DNA from: Candidatus Limnocylindrales bacterium
Lineage (GTDB): Bacteria; Moduliflexota; Moduliflexia; Moduliflexales; JAUQPW01
DNA: 64,000 nt
Direction: 5' to 3'
Assembly: GCA_035559535.1 (NCBI GenBank)
Contig: DATMBG010000029.1
Location: 1-64,000, forward strand
Shown here: piece after piece, positions 1 to 8,595 of the stretch
Layout of the letters: each line of letters starts with the position of its first letter
Numbering within the stretch: the first letter of the stretch is position 1
Notes under the pieces: model-generated
Seen by the model: only the letters and a program-made list of their open reading frames with translations
Database searches by the model: none
Told to the model about the DNA's origin: nothing
Translations under genes and position numbers: made by a program

Positions 1-129
1 ATCTACCCGACAGAACAATTCGGTGATAAACTCTATGGTAGTCATGCAGGTTACCTCCAAATGAGTGAAAAAGAGTTTTTGTTGATAATATTGGAGAACC
101 TGCATGGCTCTTTCAATTTAAAAAACTAG
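1..129 (+). CDS. Possible 3' end of an unidentified gene (partial)
   Basis: Frame 1 is open from the first base to a TAG at 127-129, giving 42 residues that end in SEKEFLLIILENLHGSFNLKN with no start inside the window. The other two forward frames stop sooner. The peptide is too short to assign to a family and could be chance. It would be transcribed towards the convergent LarA-like gene. Confidence 0.3.
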   Translation: MYPTEQFGDKLYGSHAGYLQMSEKEFLLIILENLHGSFNLKN

Positions 130-159
130 CACCAATAGTTAATAAGTACCTTTGACCTC

Positions 160-1599
160 CTAGACCGTCTCGACCTTCGGAATATAAAAAGGCGGTATAG
201 GCTGATAGGTAATACTGCAATCTTTTCCCAGTGTATTTTCCGCTTCCTGGATGGCCTCTTCTATGGAGGTAATGGGCTCAAATCCCAATCGTTGTGCAGC
301 TTCGGAATCTGTAGCTCCGGCTAAAAAAACCCGACTTACATACCGAAGCGCGAAAGCTCCCTGCCCCCATAAAATCAAAGGATGCGCCCCATGATAGGCA
401 TAGGCATAGCGATATTTATGGGTAAACTCCGGGCGGTGCGCGTAATCTTCCGAGTAAATATCCCAAACTTCATAAGGATCTTGCAGGTGAGGAAGAACCT
501 CTTCAAATAACTCCTTGTAGGAAGGTTGATGGAGGGGATGAAAAACCCAGGGACACGGATGTGCCAGAATCAAGATACCTCCTTCTCGAACGATCGGTTT
601 ATTATGATAAAGCCCAAAGCTATAAGATAAACCTAAATTTCTGACTAAAATGGGGTTAATGGTCGAAAGTTTGGAGTAGTGATCCATCTGATTAGAGAGA
701 CCGTAAACTACAACATCGCTTTGGCCTTGAACCGATATAACCTGCTGTTTATCCACTATTTTTAGGGTCTCCTCATGGGTTTTCACAGGATGGCCGGCAA
801 ACACGGCTATCAATTCCGAGGGCCTGGCAGTATTAAGTACAGACTCTAGAGTCAGAATCCGTCTTCCTCTTCTGTCCAGCTCCGCATCTACCAGTTTTCC
901 CATCTCCCCTAAAAGCTTCTGGAAAGAAGAACGTTTATGATCCATTACCGACTTACCTGAGGCTCCGGGAAAAGGACGGTGATGGTGGCGAATACTTCGA
1001 AAGGAGCTCAGACCCACTACAATAGATTTCCAGCCTCCATTCATAGCCGAATTGGTTATATTTACATAAATAAAAAGATCAGATTCGATGACGGCTCGAT
1101 TCACTTCCACCTCAAAACCTCGATCGGTTTCACCTAAATAGAGTAAACTTCCCGGATCTTCTGCATCGTGACAGTATAAATGGCTGGGTCCAAAGGCCTG
1201 AACAATCTTAGTTCCCAGAATTGTAGCCAATTCCTTCCGTGTCCATTTTCGATGAAGAGCATTGGCACAAATAAGCCGAATATTGTGTTTAGAAACACCT
1301 AATTTCTCCAACTCTTCCAGTAGAATCGTGATGGCCATTTCACGGAAATCAGGGGGCTTCATGGGAATCATGGGCATACAGGGGTCATCAAAGGCGATGG
1401 TAACCTTAGATCGAGGCCCTACACTCTTGGATAGAGGTTCATGATCGATGGGGGAGGCCAGAGCCTCTCGGATAGCCTGCTCGGGATTCTCCAACGGCGG
1501 CAATGGTTCCGGAGGTTGTAAAATTCGGGTACGTTCTGGAAATTCGGCCTCTATCGTGGTATCTCCAAAGGAGACTTCTTTAAGAATTGTACGGGGCAT
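160..1599 (-). CDS. LarA-like nickel-dependent racemase family protein (DUF2088)
   Basis: The 479-residue product resembles the lactate racemase LarA family, cytoplasmic enzymes that racemise 2-hydroxy acids using a nickel pincer cofactor. Visible family hallmarks are the N-terminal segment with DDP near residue 71, an ALHR histidine at about 116 (canonical THR region) and a CHDAED histidine at about 144 (canonical NHD). The C-terminal half has the expected alternating strand and helix pattern. The length is slightly above the usual 420-440. The start is supported by AAAGGAG six bases upstream of the ATG. No larB, larC or larE cofactor genes are nearby, so the substrate and even racemase activity are uncertain. 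Many LarA homologues act on 2-hydroxy acids other than lactate. Confidence 0.72.
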   Translation of the reverse strand: MPRTILKEVSFGDTTIEAEFPERTRILQPPEPLPPLENPEQAIREALASPIDHEPLSKSVGPRSKVTIAFDDPCMPMIPMKPPDFREMAITILLEELEKLGVSKHNIRLICANALHRKWTRKELATILGTKIVQAFGPSHLYCHDAEDPGSLLYLGETDRGFEVEVNRAVIESDLFIYVNITNSAMNGGWKSIVVGLSSFRSIRHHHRPFPGASGKSVMDHKRSSFQKLLGEMGKLVDAELDRRGRRILTLESVLNTARPSELIAVFAGHPVKTHEETLKIVDKQQVISVQGQSDVVVYGLSNQMDHYSKLSTINPILVRNLGLSYSFGLYHNKPIVREGGILILAHPCPWVFHPLHQPSYKELFEEVLPHLQDPYEVWDIYSEDYAHRPEFTHKYRYAYAYHGAHPLILWGQGAFALRYVSRVFLAGATDSEAAQRLGFEPITSIEEAIQEAENTLGKDCSITYQPIPPFYIPKVETV

Positions 1600-2083
1600 A
1601 AAAAACTCCTTTAGTAATTAAATTTGATCTCAAGAAAATTAAGATAGGCTTCCCATGATAAGTAGAGAAACTTTATCCTTTTGTCAAGGATATTAAAAGT
1701 GCTCTGTTATTTTAAAATCACTTTCCTCCCCAGATCTCTGTCGAAGAATTTTACAACAGTTCTTTTTTTAAATACTTTTTTAAGTCATGGTTTTTTTAGT
1801 GTTTCTCAATCCAACCTATGGGTCCAAGACCGGAATCACTTTCCTATCGTCAAAATTTTTTACGAAATAACTGCCACCCCCCCCTTCATCTTCAGTAACC
1901 CTTTAAAGTGTTAAAACCGGTTTCCTACAGATAAGACGGGGTACCAGGAGGTAAATATCTTCCCTGGTATCTTTTTTGCTGGATGTGAGAGATATCATGT
2001 GGGAATGGACTCTGTGAGGAGCAGTTCTTAATAGTTACATAACCGGCAGATAGCAGAAACACTCATGGGAAGGAGGAAGTACG
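1600..2083. other. Intergenic leader region, 484 bp
   Basis: This gap lies between two divergently transcribed genes and therefore holds promoters for both. It is AT-rich. Near its middle is a hairpin followed by a T-run (listed separately) about 107 bases before the PEP-CTERM gene. A small open frame at 1681-1914 has no ribosome-binding site and no recognisable content. I see no tRNA or known riboswitch. Confidence 0.5.
1940..1977 (+). terminator. Terminator-like hairpin upstream of the PEP-CTERM gene
   Basis: The arms GGTACCAGG (1940-1948) and CCTGGTATC (1963-1971) pair at eight of nine positions and are followed directly by TTTTTT. No forward gene ends just upstream. It may therefore be an attenuator in the leader of the gene at 2084, or the end of an unseen small RNA. 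Confidence 0.45.
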
Positions 2084-2953
2084 ATGAGAAAAGTAAATCT
2101 TAAAAAGATTGGGATTCTTGCATTATTATGGACGATTTATCTCGGTTTATTTATCGAAAATAGTTGGGCATTAAGTTGGACTTATAGTTATGATCCTTAT
2201 AACGATGCAACGGGAGGAAATACCTGGGAAGTGTACCGGATAGGATATGCCTTTGATGACCAATGGTTGTATTTCAATATGTGGACTGGTTATCCAACCC
2301 CTGCAGGTTACCCAAATTCGCAGCCAACGCCAACGGGTCTTGTAACCTACGGGAATACCACCCTGGAACCCGGTGATTTGTATATTAACGTTAATGGGCA
2401 GCATAATACCTCTACGGGAACGGTATATGGACTGGGGCTCACCAATCATAGTGGGGATATGACCAATGACCCAAACGATGATATTTATCTCTGGTTACCT
2501 GTTCAACAAGGTCATCTATATAGTAATGCAATTTTTGCCACCGGAACTTATGAAGCTTATCCAAATGCAGGTATCACCGGTACGCCGTACGATGGAGGGC
2601 TTGATCCTTTTGGGCATGGGAACAATTATCCTACTTTTATTGCTGGCTATGGAACCGACCTTGGCTCACAGACCCAGAATGGAGTCACCTGGATTCCCTT
2701 GGGTACTCGAGATGTAGATTCTTCGGTCAATACAGTTAATAGAACGGTATATGAAGTTAATACCGCTATTAGTTTGGCCAGTTTGGGATTACAAGGCGGT
2801 GGATCATTTGAATTCTGGTGGGCACCGGAATGTGGAAATGATGCAGCCCTGATAGCAGGCCAAATCCCAACCCCCGAACCAGCCACCCTGGGCTTATTGA
2901 CGATCGGCCTTATCGGACTTGGAAGATATGCCGTCCGTCATAAACAGGCCTGA
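2084..2953 (+). CDS. PEP-CTERM sorted extracellular protein
   Basis: This 289-residue secreted protein begins with a typical signal peptide (charged MRKVNLKK, hydrophobic core, cleavage after SWALS). It ends with a PEP-CTERM sorting tag: PEPATLGLL, a hydrophobic helix, then basic RYAVRHKQA. In such systems the tail is recognised and removed by an exosortase in the inner membrane, and the mature protein reaches the surface or exopolysaccharide matrix. The body is rich in Gly, Tyr, Asn and Thr with few lysines and resembles a beta-structured surface protein. I recognise no catalytic domain. GGGAAGGAGGAAG sits just before the ATG. No exosortase gene is present in this window. Confidence 0.85.
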   Translation: MRKVNLKKIGILALLWTIYLGLFIENSWALSWTYSYDPYNDATGGNTWEVYRIGYAFDDQWLYFNMWTGYPTPAGYPNSQPTPTGLVTYGNTTLEPGDLYINVNGQHNTSTGTVYGLGLTNHSGDMTNDPNDDIYLWLPVQQGHLYSNAIFATGTYEAYPNAGITGTPYDGGLDPFGHGNNYPTFIAGYGTDLGSQTQNGVTWIPLGTRDVDSSVNTVNRTVYEVNTAISLASLGLQGGGSFEFWWAPECGNDAALIAGQIPTPEPATLGLLTIGLIGLGRYAVRHKQA

Positions 2954-2977
2954 TAACTCTTTACCTTCTCCCTTCCT

Positions 2978-3010
2978 GGGGAGCAGATAAGAAAAGTCTG
3001 CTCCCCATTT
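2978..3010 (+). terminator. Rho-independent terminator after the PEP-CTERM gene
   Basis: A perfect 10-bp stem pairs GGGGAGCAGA (2978-2987) with TCTGCTCCCC (2997-3006), with a nine-base loop. The sequence ATTTTATTT follows. It lies 25 bases after the PEP-CTERM stop codon. Confidence 0.8.
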
Positions 3011-3153
3011 TATTTGGATCCCCTGGTAAAAGATAGAAAGTTCAAGATTTTCTCCCTTGACAAACTTTGAAAAGCCCATTACTGATGAACATACAGGCAA
3101 AAAAACCATGGAGTAGGAAAGATAAAACTTAGTATCTCGGGAGGTAACACGTT

Positions 3154-3660
3154 ATGGATCTTCGCTCTCTTCAAAAACCGCTTAAGGAAAAATATCGCAA
3201 TGACCCTACTGCCTCGCGAATAACCCTTCGGGCTCAGGGCAGCCAGACCATCACCCCTATTACTTGCTCGGTAGATATCGGAAGAGCTATTTATCAAGCT
3301 GAGGCCCACAGCGGAGTTGGAGGCCCCGGTACGGGAGCTTGTTCTGGAGACCTCCTGCTGGGAGCGTTGGCAGCCTGCGCACAGATTACCTGTCAGATGG
3401 TTGCTACAGCCATGAGAATACCAACCCGGTGTATCCAGGTTACCGTAGAAGGAGACCTGGATCTTCGGGGTACCTTGGGCATCGCACAGGATGTTCCTGT
3501 GGGCTTTGAAAGTATTCGGGTTCGGTTTGATATCGATGCGCCGGAAGCAACGCCAGAGCAACTGAGTAAGTTGCAAGAGAAAACAGAACAATACTGCGTG
3601 GTTATGCAAACTTTAACCCGGCCACCAAAGATACAAACGGATTGGATCCCATTGAGATAA
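3154..3660 (+). CDS. OsmC/Ohr family protein
   Basis: The 168-residue protein has the OsmC family layout. OsmC and Ohr proteins reduce organic hydroperoxides in the cytoplasm with a pair of cysteines. The first expected cysteine is in the helix motif LGALAACAQIT and the second in EQYCVVMQTL near the C-terminus. A GTGACSGDLL segment precedes the first helix. The length is near the upper family range. The start is fixed by GGGAGGT eight bases before the ATG. It lies 40 bases upstream of the dehydrogenase gene and is probably co-transcribed with it. Several OsmC-like proteins are not proven peroxidases, so the exact role is open. Confidence 0.8.
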   Translation: MDLRSLQKPLKEKYRNDPTASRITLRAQGSQTITPITCSVDIGRAIYQAEAHSGVGGPGTGACSGDLLLGALAACAQITCQMVATAMRIPTRCIQVTVEGDLDLRGTLGIAQDVPVGFESIRVRFDIDAPEATPEQLSKLQEKTEQYCVVMQTLTRPPKIQTDWIPLR

Positions 3661-3700
3661 GCTTTTTCTGTCCCTATTTTAGTAGAAAAGGAGTCTTACT

Positions 3701-4624
3701 ATGGAAATCAAACCGATCAAAAATGTTTGCATCATAGGCGCGGGATTCATGGGAACACAAATCGGACTTCAATGTGCCATCTACGGTTATCCTGTCTGGT
3801 TTGTAGACACTTCTCAGGCAGCCCTTGAACAAGCTTCCCGAAACCATATCCAGGAACTGGAAAACCGGATTGAAAATCAACAGCTTACCCCGGATGAAAA
3901 AATGACCATCCTTCGTCGAATCCATTTTACAACCCATATCCAGGAAGGGACTTCCGATGCAGATTTGGTTATCGAAGCAGTCCCAGAACGTTTAGAGATC
4001 AAACGGGAAGTATTCAGGCAGCTAGATGAGATCTGCCCCAGCCATACTATTTTAGCAACGAACAGTTCATCTATCCGTATCTCTCTTATCGAAGAGGTTA
4101 CCCATCGGCAAGATCGCGTACTCAATGCCCATTTCTACCCCCCGGTATGGCAACGTTCAATGGTAGAATTGATGCGGGGTACCTCTACCTCCGATGAGAC
4201 CATCGAACGGGTACGCCGGTTTGCCTATACTATTCACGTAACGCCCCTTTTGGTCCTCAAAGAGAGTACCGGCTTTCTTTTCAATCGGGTCTGGCGTGCC
4301 ATTAAAAAAGAAGTTCTGCACCTGGTTGATGAAGGAGTTGCCTCCTATGAAGATGTCGATCGTGCCTGGAGAATCTTTTGGGGAACCCCGCTGGGTCCCT
4401 TTGGGATGATGGATATTGTGGGACTTGATGTGGTTCGAGATATCGAAAACATTTACTACAAAGAATCCGGTGATCCTTCCGATGCCCCTCCTAAACTCCT
4501 GTTGGACAAAATCGAAAAAGGTGAGTTAGGCGTTAAAACGGGGCGGGGTTTCTATACGTATCCCAACCCGGCCTACCAGGACCCCGCCTGGTTGAAAAAC
4601 CCGAAAAAACAGCCTGATATCTGA
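3701..4624 (+). CDS. 3-hydroxyacyl-CoA dehydrogenase (NAD-dependent)
   Basis: This 307-residue protein matches the single-function 3-hydroxyacyl/3-hydroxybutyryl-CoA dehydrogenase family, which oxidises a 3-hydroxyacyl-CoA to 3-oxoacyl-CoA. The N-terminal Rossmann motif is GAGFMG. Family catalytic positions are visible: Ser in NSSSI, His in NAHFYPP, Glu in MVELM and Asn in GFLFNRV. The helical C-terminal dimerisation domain is complete. The classical HFFNP is altered to HFYPP, which suggests a side-branch substrate such as a short or hydroxylated acyl-CoA. AAAAGGAG precedes the ATG. It forms a likely operon with the OsmC gene upstream. Confidence 0.85.
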   Translation: MEIKPIKNVCIIGAGFMGTQIGLQCAIYGYPVWFVDTSQAALEQASRNHIQELENRIENQQLTPDEKMTILRRIHFTTHIQEGTSDADLVIEAVPERLEIKREVFRQLDEICPSHTILATNSSSIRISLIEEVTHRQDRVLNAHFYPPVWQRSMVELMRGTSTSDETIERVRRFAYTIHVTPLLVLKESTGFLFNRVWRAIKKEVLHLVDEGVASYEDVDRAWRIFWGTPLGPFGMMDIVGLDVVRDIENIYYKESGDPSDAPPKLLLDKIEKGELGVKTGRGFYTYPNPAYQDPAWLKNPKKQPDI

Positions 4625-4895
4625 CCTTTCCTTTTACATAAATATCTGAAGACCGGAGCGTGAGTATCCCCGTCATACCTGCAAGCCAGACGCTTGTGTT
4701 CCGGGAATGCAGACTTGCTTCAGGTTATTACCCATTTGAAATTAGCCCTAAGCTAGGCCCCCCTCGTGCTGAGTCCTTCCCTCAAGCTAAACCCCGTTAT
4801 GAAGCAATCTGTGCTGGAAGGAATTACCTTGTTTCCCTTGCAATAATATATTTGTTGTAATCCATCTACCCTAAAAAAGAGGTTGTAGAATAAAC

Positions 4896-4928
4896 AGGCG
4901 ACCTCCGGGTCGCCTTTAAACTTTTTAA
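4896..4928 (+). terminator. Terminator-like hairpin downstream of the dehydrogenase
   Basis: AGGCGACC (4896-4903) pairs perfectly with GGTCGCCT (4908-4915) around a TCCG tetraloop and is followed by TTAAACTTTTT. It lies 270 bases after the dehydrogenase stop codon. Confidence 0.65.
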
Positions 4929-5194
4929 GAATGGCTTTTTTACGACATCCTGCTTAAGGGAAAGGCAGATGGAAAGGAAAGTTGAACAAAAATTAAACAA
5001 TCCTAAAAGGACTTTAATGAGATAGGAGGGCAAAAAAGGCCGTTCTGATCGGGCTGATCCCGGAGTTCTCTCTTAAGCGGAAGGTGGTACGGTCTTTGCT
5101 CTCTGAACCTCTACGAGTTCAAAAAATACCCTAGATCAGCATGCGGTGTGAAAAGGATGACAACATTTCTCCCTCAGGAGCGCGGGTATCTTGC

Positions 5195-5430
5195 CCCCTC
5201 ACCTTCTCATTTCCTCTCTCCTGAAGCCTCAGAAGAGGAGAGAGCAGGGGCTTCCTGGGGTATACTATAAGTTAACATATAAGCTTATCTAACCCCCTCC
5301 AACTCCTCTTCCCTATGAGGGAAGGGGAGAGTGGGGGCCTAGACAATCCTCGAGTTCTCCCTTCCCGACATGGGAAAAGGGTTAGGGAATTAGATGAGAG
5401 AAAACCCGCCTCAGAAGGGGAGAGTAGGGA
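5195..5430. repeat. Cluster of GC-rich hairpin repeats
   Basis: Several imperfect inverted repeats follow one another. One is CTCTCTCCTGAAGCCTCAG with its complement AGAAGAGGAGAGAG near 5215-5245. Others are CTCTTCCCTATGAGGGAAGGGG near 5306 and CCCTTCCCGACATGGGAAAAGGG near 5360. They match a family seen at many other intergenic sites in this window. Confidence 0.65.
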
Positions 5431-5667
5431 TAGGAGTGAGACTCCGTTATACTCCCTGGAGTTGACTTTTAACAGGGTAGCCTCATAGGGGAGATTTACC
5501 GATCCGGTTATCCTTCAACAGGGAAATGGCATCGGGTATTAAGTTTTAGGAATCCTGACATATTCTAGATATGGGGCAGGGTCTTATCGTATTTCGATGG
5601 GCGAGTCGGATGTATAACAACCCTTGCAACAAAGAAGGCAGCATAGAAAATGAAAGGAGCCGTATCC

Positions 5668-6648
5668 ATGAGAATTGGGAAGAAGCAGTATGGAATCTTG
5701 GTGGTTTTACTTCTCTTAATTCCTTTTCCGGCTCTGGCCGGTCCCCCTTTGAAAATCGGGGTAAGCGACTGGCCGGGCTGGGTTGCCTGGTATGTAGCTC
5801 AGGAAAAGGGATTCTTTAAAAAATATGGAGTGGACGTCGAGTTGGTCTGGTTTCCTGTCTACAGCGACTCCATCTCTGCACTTTCAGCAGCCAAGTTAGA
5901 CGCTAATTCCCAAACATGGAACGATACCATGGCTCCTATTGCCCAGGGGGTTGACCTTAAGATCATTCTGGTTAATGATAATTCGGCCGGAAATGATGCT
6001 GTTGTGGCCAGGCCCACGATTGGAAGTTTGAAGGAGTTAAAGGGAAAGACCGTTGCACTGGAGCAGTTTACCGTGAGCCATTTGTTACTGTTATATGCGC
6101 TCTCTCAAAATGGGATAAACCCCAACGGGGTTCATCTGGTGAATATGACGGTGGGAGATGCGGCTGCAGCCTTCCTGGCCGGGAAGGTAGATGCGGCAAC
6201 CCTTTGGAATCCCTGGATTATTAAGGTTCAACAGTCAGGAAAGGGGAAAGTTCTATTTACTTCCCAGGAGGCTCCGGGTCTGATTCCCGATTGTCTGGTC
6301 GTGCGAACTTCTGTGTTGAAGGAACGGCGGGAAGATTTCATCAAAGTCGTTCGAGCCTGGGGGGATACAGTGGATTTTATTAACCAGGATCCTGCCAAAG
6401 CATCAGAGATCATGGCCCCAAAGGTGGATATGAAGCCAGGGGATTATACCCCCTTTCTTAAAGGAACTCGATTCTTCAATCTTCAGGACAACTTGGAGGC
6501 CTTCACGGTTTCCTCTTCCATGAAGTCGCTTTATACGAGTGGGGCGTTCATTCAGGATTTCCTTTTAAAGCATAAACTTCTACCCAAGCCCTTTGAAATC
6601 CAACAGGCCCTGGATGACTCCCTTATAAAGGAGGTTACCCAAAAGTGA
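5668..6648 (+). CDS. ABC transporter substrate-binding protein, NitT/TauT type
   Basis: This is the periplasmic receptor of a NitT/TauT-type ABC importer. A signal peptide (MRIGKKQYG, hydrophobic stretch, cleavage at ALA-G) leads into LKIGVSDWPGW, the typical first strand. The fold continues with an EKGFFKKYGV helix and a KGKTVALEQ second-domain entry. An ATG at 5650 is also in frame, but AAAGGAG at 5653-5659 is ideally placed for the ATG at 5668, which I chose (326 residues). The permease start overlaps its stop codon. Given the downstream guanidine-hydrolase-like gene, the likely ligand is guanidine or another small guanidino or amino compound. The ligand is inference from context. Confidence 0.85.
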   Translation: MRIGKKQYGILVVLLLLIPFPALAGPPLKIGVSDWPGWVAWYVAQEKGFFKKYGVDVELVWFPVYSDSISALSAAKLDANSQTWNDTMAPIAQGVDLKIILVNDNSAGNDAVVARPTIGSLKELKGKTVALEQFTVSHLLLLYALSQNGINPNGVHLVNMTVGDAAAAFLAGKVDAATLWNPWIIKVQQSGKGKVLFTSQEAPGLIPDCLVVRTSVLKERREDFIKVVRAWGDTVDFINQDPAKASEIMAPKVDMKPGDYTPFLKGTRFFNLQDNLEAFTVSSSMKSLYTSGAFIQDFLLKHKLLPKPFEIQQALDDSLIKEVTQK

Positions 6649-7442
6649 GGATATCCTTAGCTTTCCGAGAGGAGCTTCCCCAGAGGTCTTTTACCGTTAT
6701 TGCAGGGAGTGTTTTTTTCCTTCTCTTTGCTTTGTGGTGTGGACTTTCCTATGGAAAATGGGTTTCAGAAGTCTTTCTCCCGACCCCCACAGCAGTACTT
6801 CGAGCCCTCATCGAGCTTGCTCGCGAGCAGGTCCTTCTTCAAGACATAGGGATCAGTAATTTCCGCATTCTGGTTGGATTTCTACTCGCCGTCGTTATTT
6901 CCATTCCTTTGGGAATGTTGGTAGGGAATCTGAAGGTCTTTGAAGCGGCCCTGGAGCCTTTGATCGGCTTTATCAGGTATATGCCGGTTCCGGCTTTCAT
7001 CCCTTTGATCATGCTCTACGTGGGGATTGGAGAAGAGGCCAAGGTTCTGGTGATCTTCATCGGGGTTGTGGTCCAGATGATCATCATGGTGGCGGATGTG
7101 ACCAAACAGGTCTCTGCAGATCTCCTCAAAGCAGCTCTCAGCCTGGGAGCGAAACCGGATGAAATTTTTATGAAGGTAATCTGGAAGGCCTCACTTCCTG
7201 GAATATTCGATGTCTTGCGGGTGAACCTGGGTTGGGCCTGGACCTATCTGGTGGTTGCAGAGCTGGTGGCGGCCAATGAGGGTTTAGGATTCAGGATCCT
7301 CAAAGCCCAGCGGTTTTTAAAGACGGATATTATCTTTCTGTACATTTTCGTTATTGGTCTATTAGGCGTTATCTTTGATATTCTCTTTAAAATGCTCCAC
7401 AAAAGGCTCTTTCCTTGGGCCCAGGAAAGGCTAAGAGGATAA
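6645..7442 (+). CDS. ABC transporter permease, NitT/TauT type
   Basis: The 265-residue inner-membrane permease has about six hydrophobic segments. The EAA-type cytoplasmic loop reads KAALSLGAKPDEIFMKVIWKASLPGI and contacts the ATPase. The GTG start at 6645 shares four bases (GTGA) with the receptor's stop codon and is preceded by AAGGAGGT at 6628-6635, which indicates translational coupling. The stop codon overlaps the ATPase start by one base. It forms the channel of the importer with the genes either side. Confidence 0.85.
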   Translation: MRISLAFREELPQRSFTVIAGSVFFLLFALWCGLSYGKWVSEVFLPTPTAVLRALIELAREQVLLQDIGISNFRILVGFLLAVVISIPLGMLVGNLKVFEAALEPLIGFIRYMPVPAFIPLIMLYVGIGEEAKVLVIFIGVVVQMIIMVADVTKQVSADLLKAALSLGAKPDEIFMKVIWKASLPGIFDVLRVNLGWAWTYLVVAELVAANEGLGFRILKAQRFLKTDIIFLYIFVIGLLGVIFDILFKMLHKRLFPWAQERLRG

Positions 7443-8266
7443 TGGGAGAAGAAATTCTTAAAATTGACAAGGTTACCAAGGTCTTTCGCGCTCATGTGGG
7501 AGAAATCGTTGCGCTGGAGGAAGTAAGCTTTTCTGTCCTGGAAGGTGAGTTTGTTTGTCTGGTAGGACCCTCAGGGTGTGGAAAAAGCACACTGTTATCC
7601 ATTGTGGCAGGGTTAGAATTTCCTACCGGTGGGGAAATTCTCCTCGGCGGGCAACGGATCACAGGACCCGGCATAGACCGGGGGATGGTTTTCCAGAAGG
7701 ATTGCCTGTTTCCGTGGTTATCGGTTTCTGACAACGTTCGTTTTGGGTTGAACCTTCGGGCTAACCGGAACAGCTTATCTTTCTGTCGCATGCAAAGCCT
7801 GTTGGATCGTTGCGATTATTTGTTGGAGGTAGTCGGGTTGTCCCGATTTAAAGATGCTTATCCCAAAGAGCTATCGGGTGGAATGCGGCAGCGGGCAGCC
7901 CTTGCCCGGGCCCTGGCCAATCAACCTAAGGTACTTCTCATGGATGAACCTTTTGGAGCCCTCGACGCCCAGACCCGAGAGGAGATGCAGGAGCTCTTAC
8001 TAAAGGTCTGTGAACGACAGGGGACTACGGTCCTCTTCGTCACCCATGATGTTGAAGAAGCGGTATTTCTGGCCGATCGGGTTTTGGTCATGCAGGCCCA
8101 TCCGGGCAAGATCGTCGGGGAGATTCCCGTTCCCCTCCCCAGACCACGGAATCTGGAAATGACGTTGGAAGCTTCCTTTCATGCCATCCGGGGAGAAGTC
8201 CTCAGGCTCCTTTATCATCGCACCCGTAGAGTGTTATCGGAGGAGTTACTCTATAAAATTGCTTAA
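7442..8266 (+). CDS. ABC transporter ATP-binding protein, NitT/TauT type
   Basis: This is the 274-residue ATPase of the importer. Walker A is GPSGCGKST, the Q-loop is VFQKDCLFPW, the signature is LSGGMRQR, Walker B is VLLMDEPFGALD and the switch histidine is in VTHDVEEAV. The ATG at 7442 overlaps the permease stop, and the product begins MGEEILKIDKV as is usual for the family. A TTG nine codons upstream is less likely. Codons after the stop continue in the same frame into the isochorismatase-like remnant, so the end of the gene lies at an old junction. Confidence 0.88.
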   Translation: MGEEILKIDKVTKVFRAHVGEIVALEEVSFSVLEGEFVCLVGPSGCGKSTLLSIVAGLEFPTGGEILLGGQRITGPGIDRGMVFQKDCLFPWLSVSDNVRFGLNLRANRNSLSFCRMQSLLDRCDYLLEVVGLSRFKDAYPKELSGGMRQRAALARALANQPKVLLMDEPFGALDAQTREEMQELLLKVCERQGTTVLFVTHDVEEAVFLADRVLVMQAHPGKIVGEIPVPLPRPRNLEMTLEASFHAIRGEVLRLLYHRTRRVLSEELLYKIA

Positions 8267-8557
8267 TGTTACTTCTTCGGTGCCTTCTATAAGACGAACC
8301 TGGAAAATTTGCTGGAAGAACGGAGGATCACTCACCTGATTTTTACCGGGGTAACTACGGAAGTCTGTGTTCACTCCACGCTACGCGAGGCAGTGGATCG
8401 TAGATTTTATTGTCTTCTTTTGGAAGATTGTTGGGTAGCCTATGACATGGCGTTACACCAGGCTGCAGCACATCTGATAGAAAGCGAAGGGGGAATCTTT
8501 GGATGGGTCAGTACGGCCAGAGAATTCCTTAAAGCCATAACTTTGTTAGAAAAATAA
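8267..8557 (+). pseudogene. Truncated isochorismatase-family cysteine hydrolase (C-terminal half)
   Basis: From the codon after the ATPase stop the same frame reads FFGAFYKTNLENLLEER, then GVTTEVCVHSTLREAVDR, LLLEDCWVAYDM and GGIFGWVS. These are the conserved second-half motifs of isochorismatase-like amidohydrolases, including the nucleophile cysteine in TEVCV. The N-terminal half with the catalytic Asp and Lys is missing, so the remnant cannot be a working enzyme of the usual size (about 200-230 residues). Intact relatives with this C-terminus hydrolyse ureido or biuret-like amides. That would fit an ancestral nitrogen-compound operon here. An internal TTG at 8309 could still allow an 82-residue peptide, but no ribosome-binding site supports it. 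Confidence 0.75.
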
Positions 8558-8595
8558 GATTTTTGCATTTTCATTATCTCAGGAGGAGGACAAGC

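Larger units (their letters stand above)
4625..5667. other. Repeat-rich intergenic region, 1.04 kb
   Basis: No convincing gene lies here. Positions 4655-4720 resemble the common dispersed CCCGTCAT...GGGAATGCAG repeat. A terminator-like hairpin is at 4896-4915. From 5195 to 5420 there are at least three members of the GC-rich CTCTCCTGAAGCCTCAG-type hairpin family. The last 200 bases before the ABC operon were inspected for the guanidine-I, -II and -III riboswitch consensus segments, and I found none. Confidence 0.6.

Noticed and set aside
5430-5667. Guanidine riboswitch upstream of the ABC importer
   Set aside because: I looked for the conserved guanidine-I segments (CTAGGGTTCCG-like and ACTGGTCCGAGAG-like), paired ACGR loops of class II and the class III core. 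None is present by eye.
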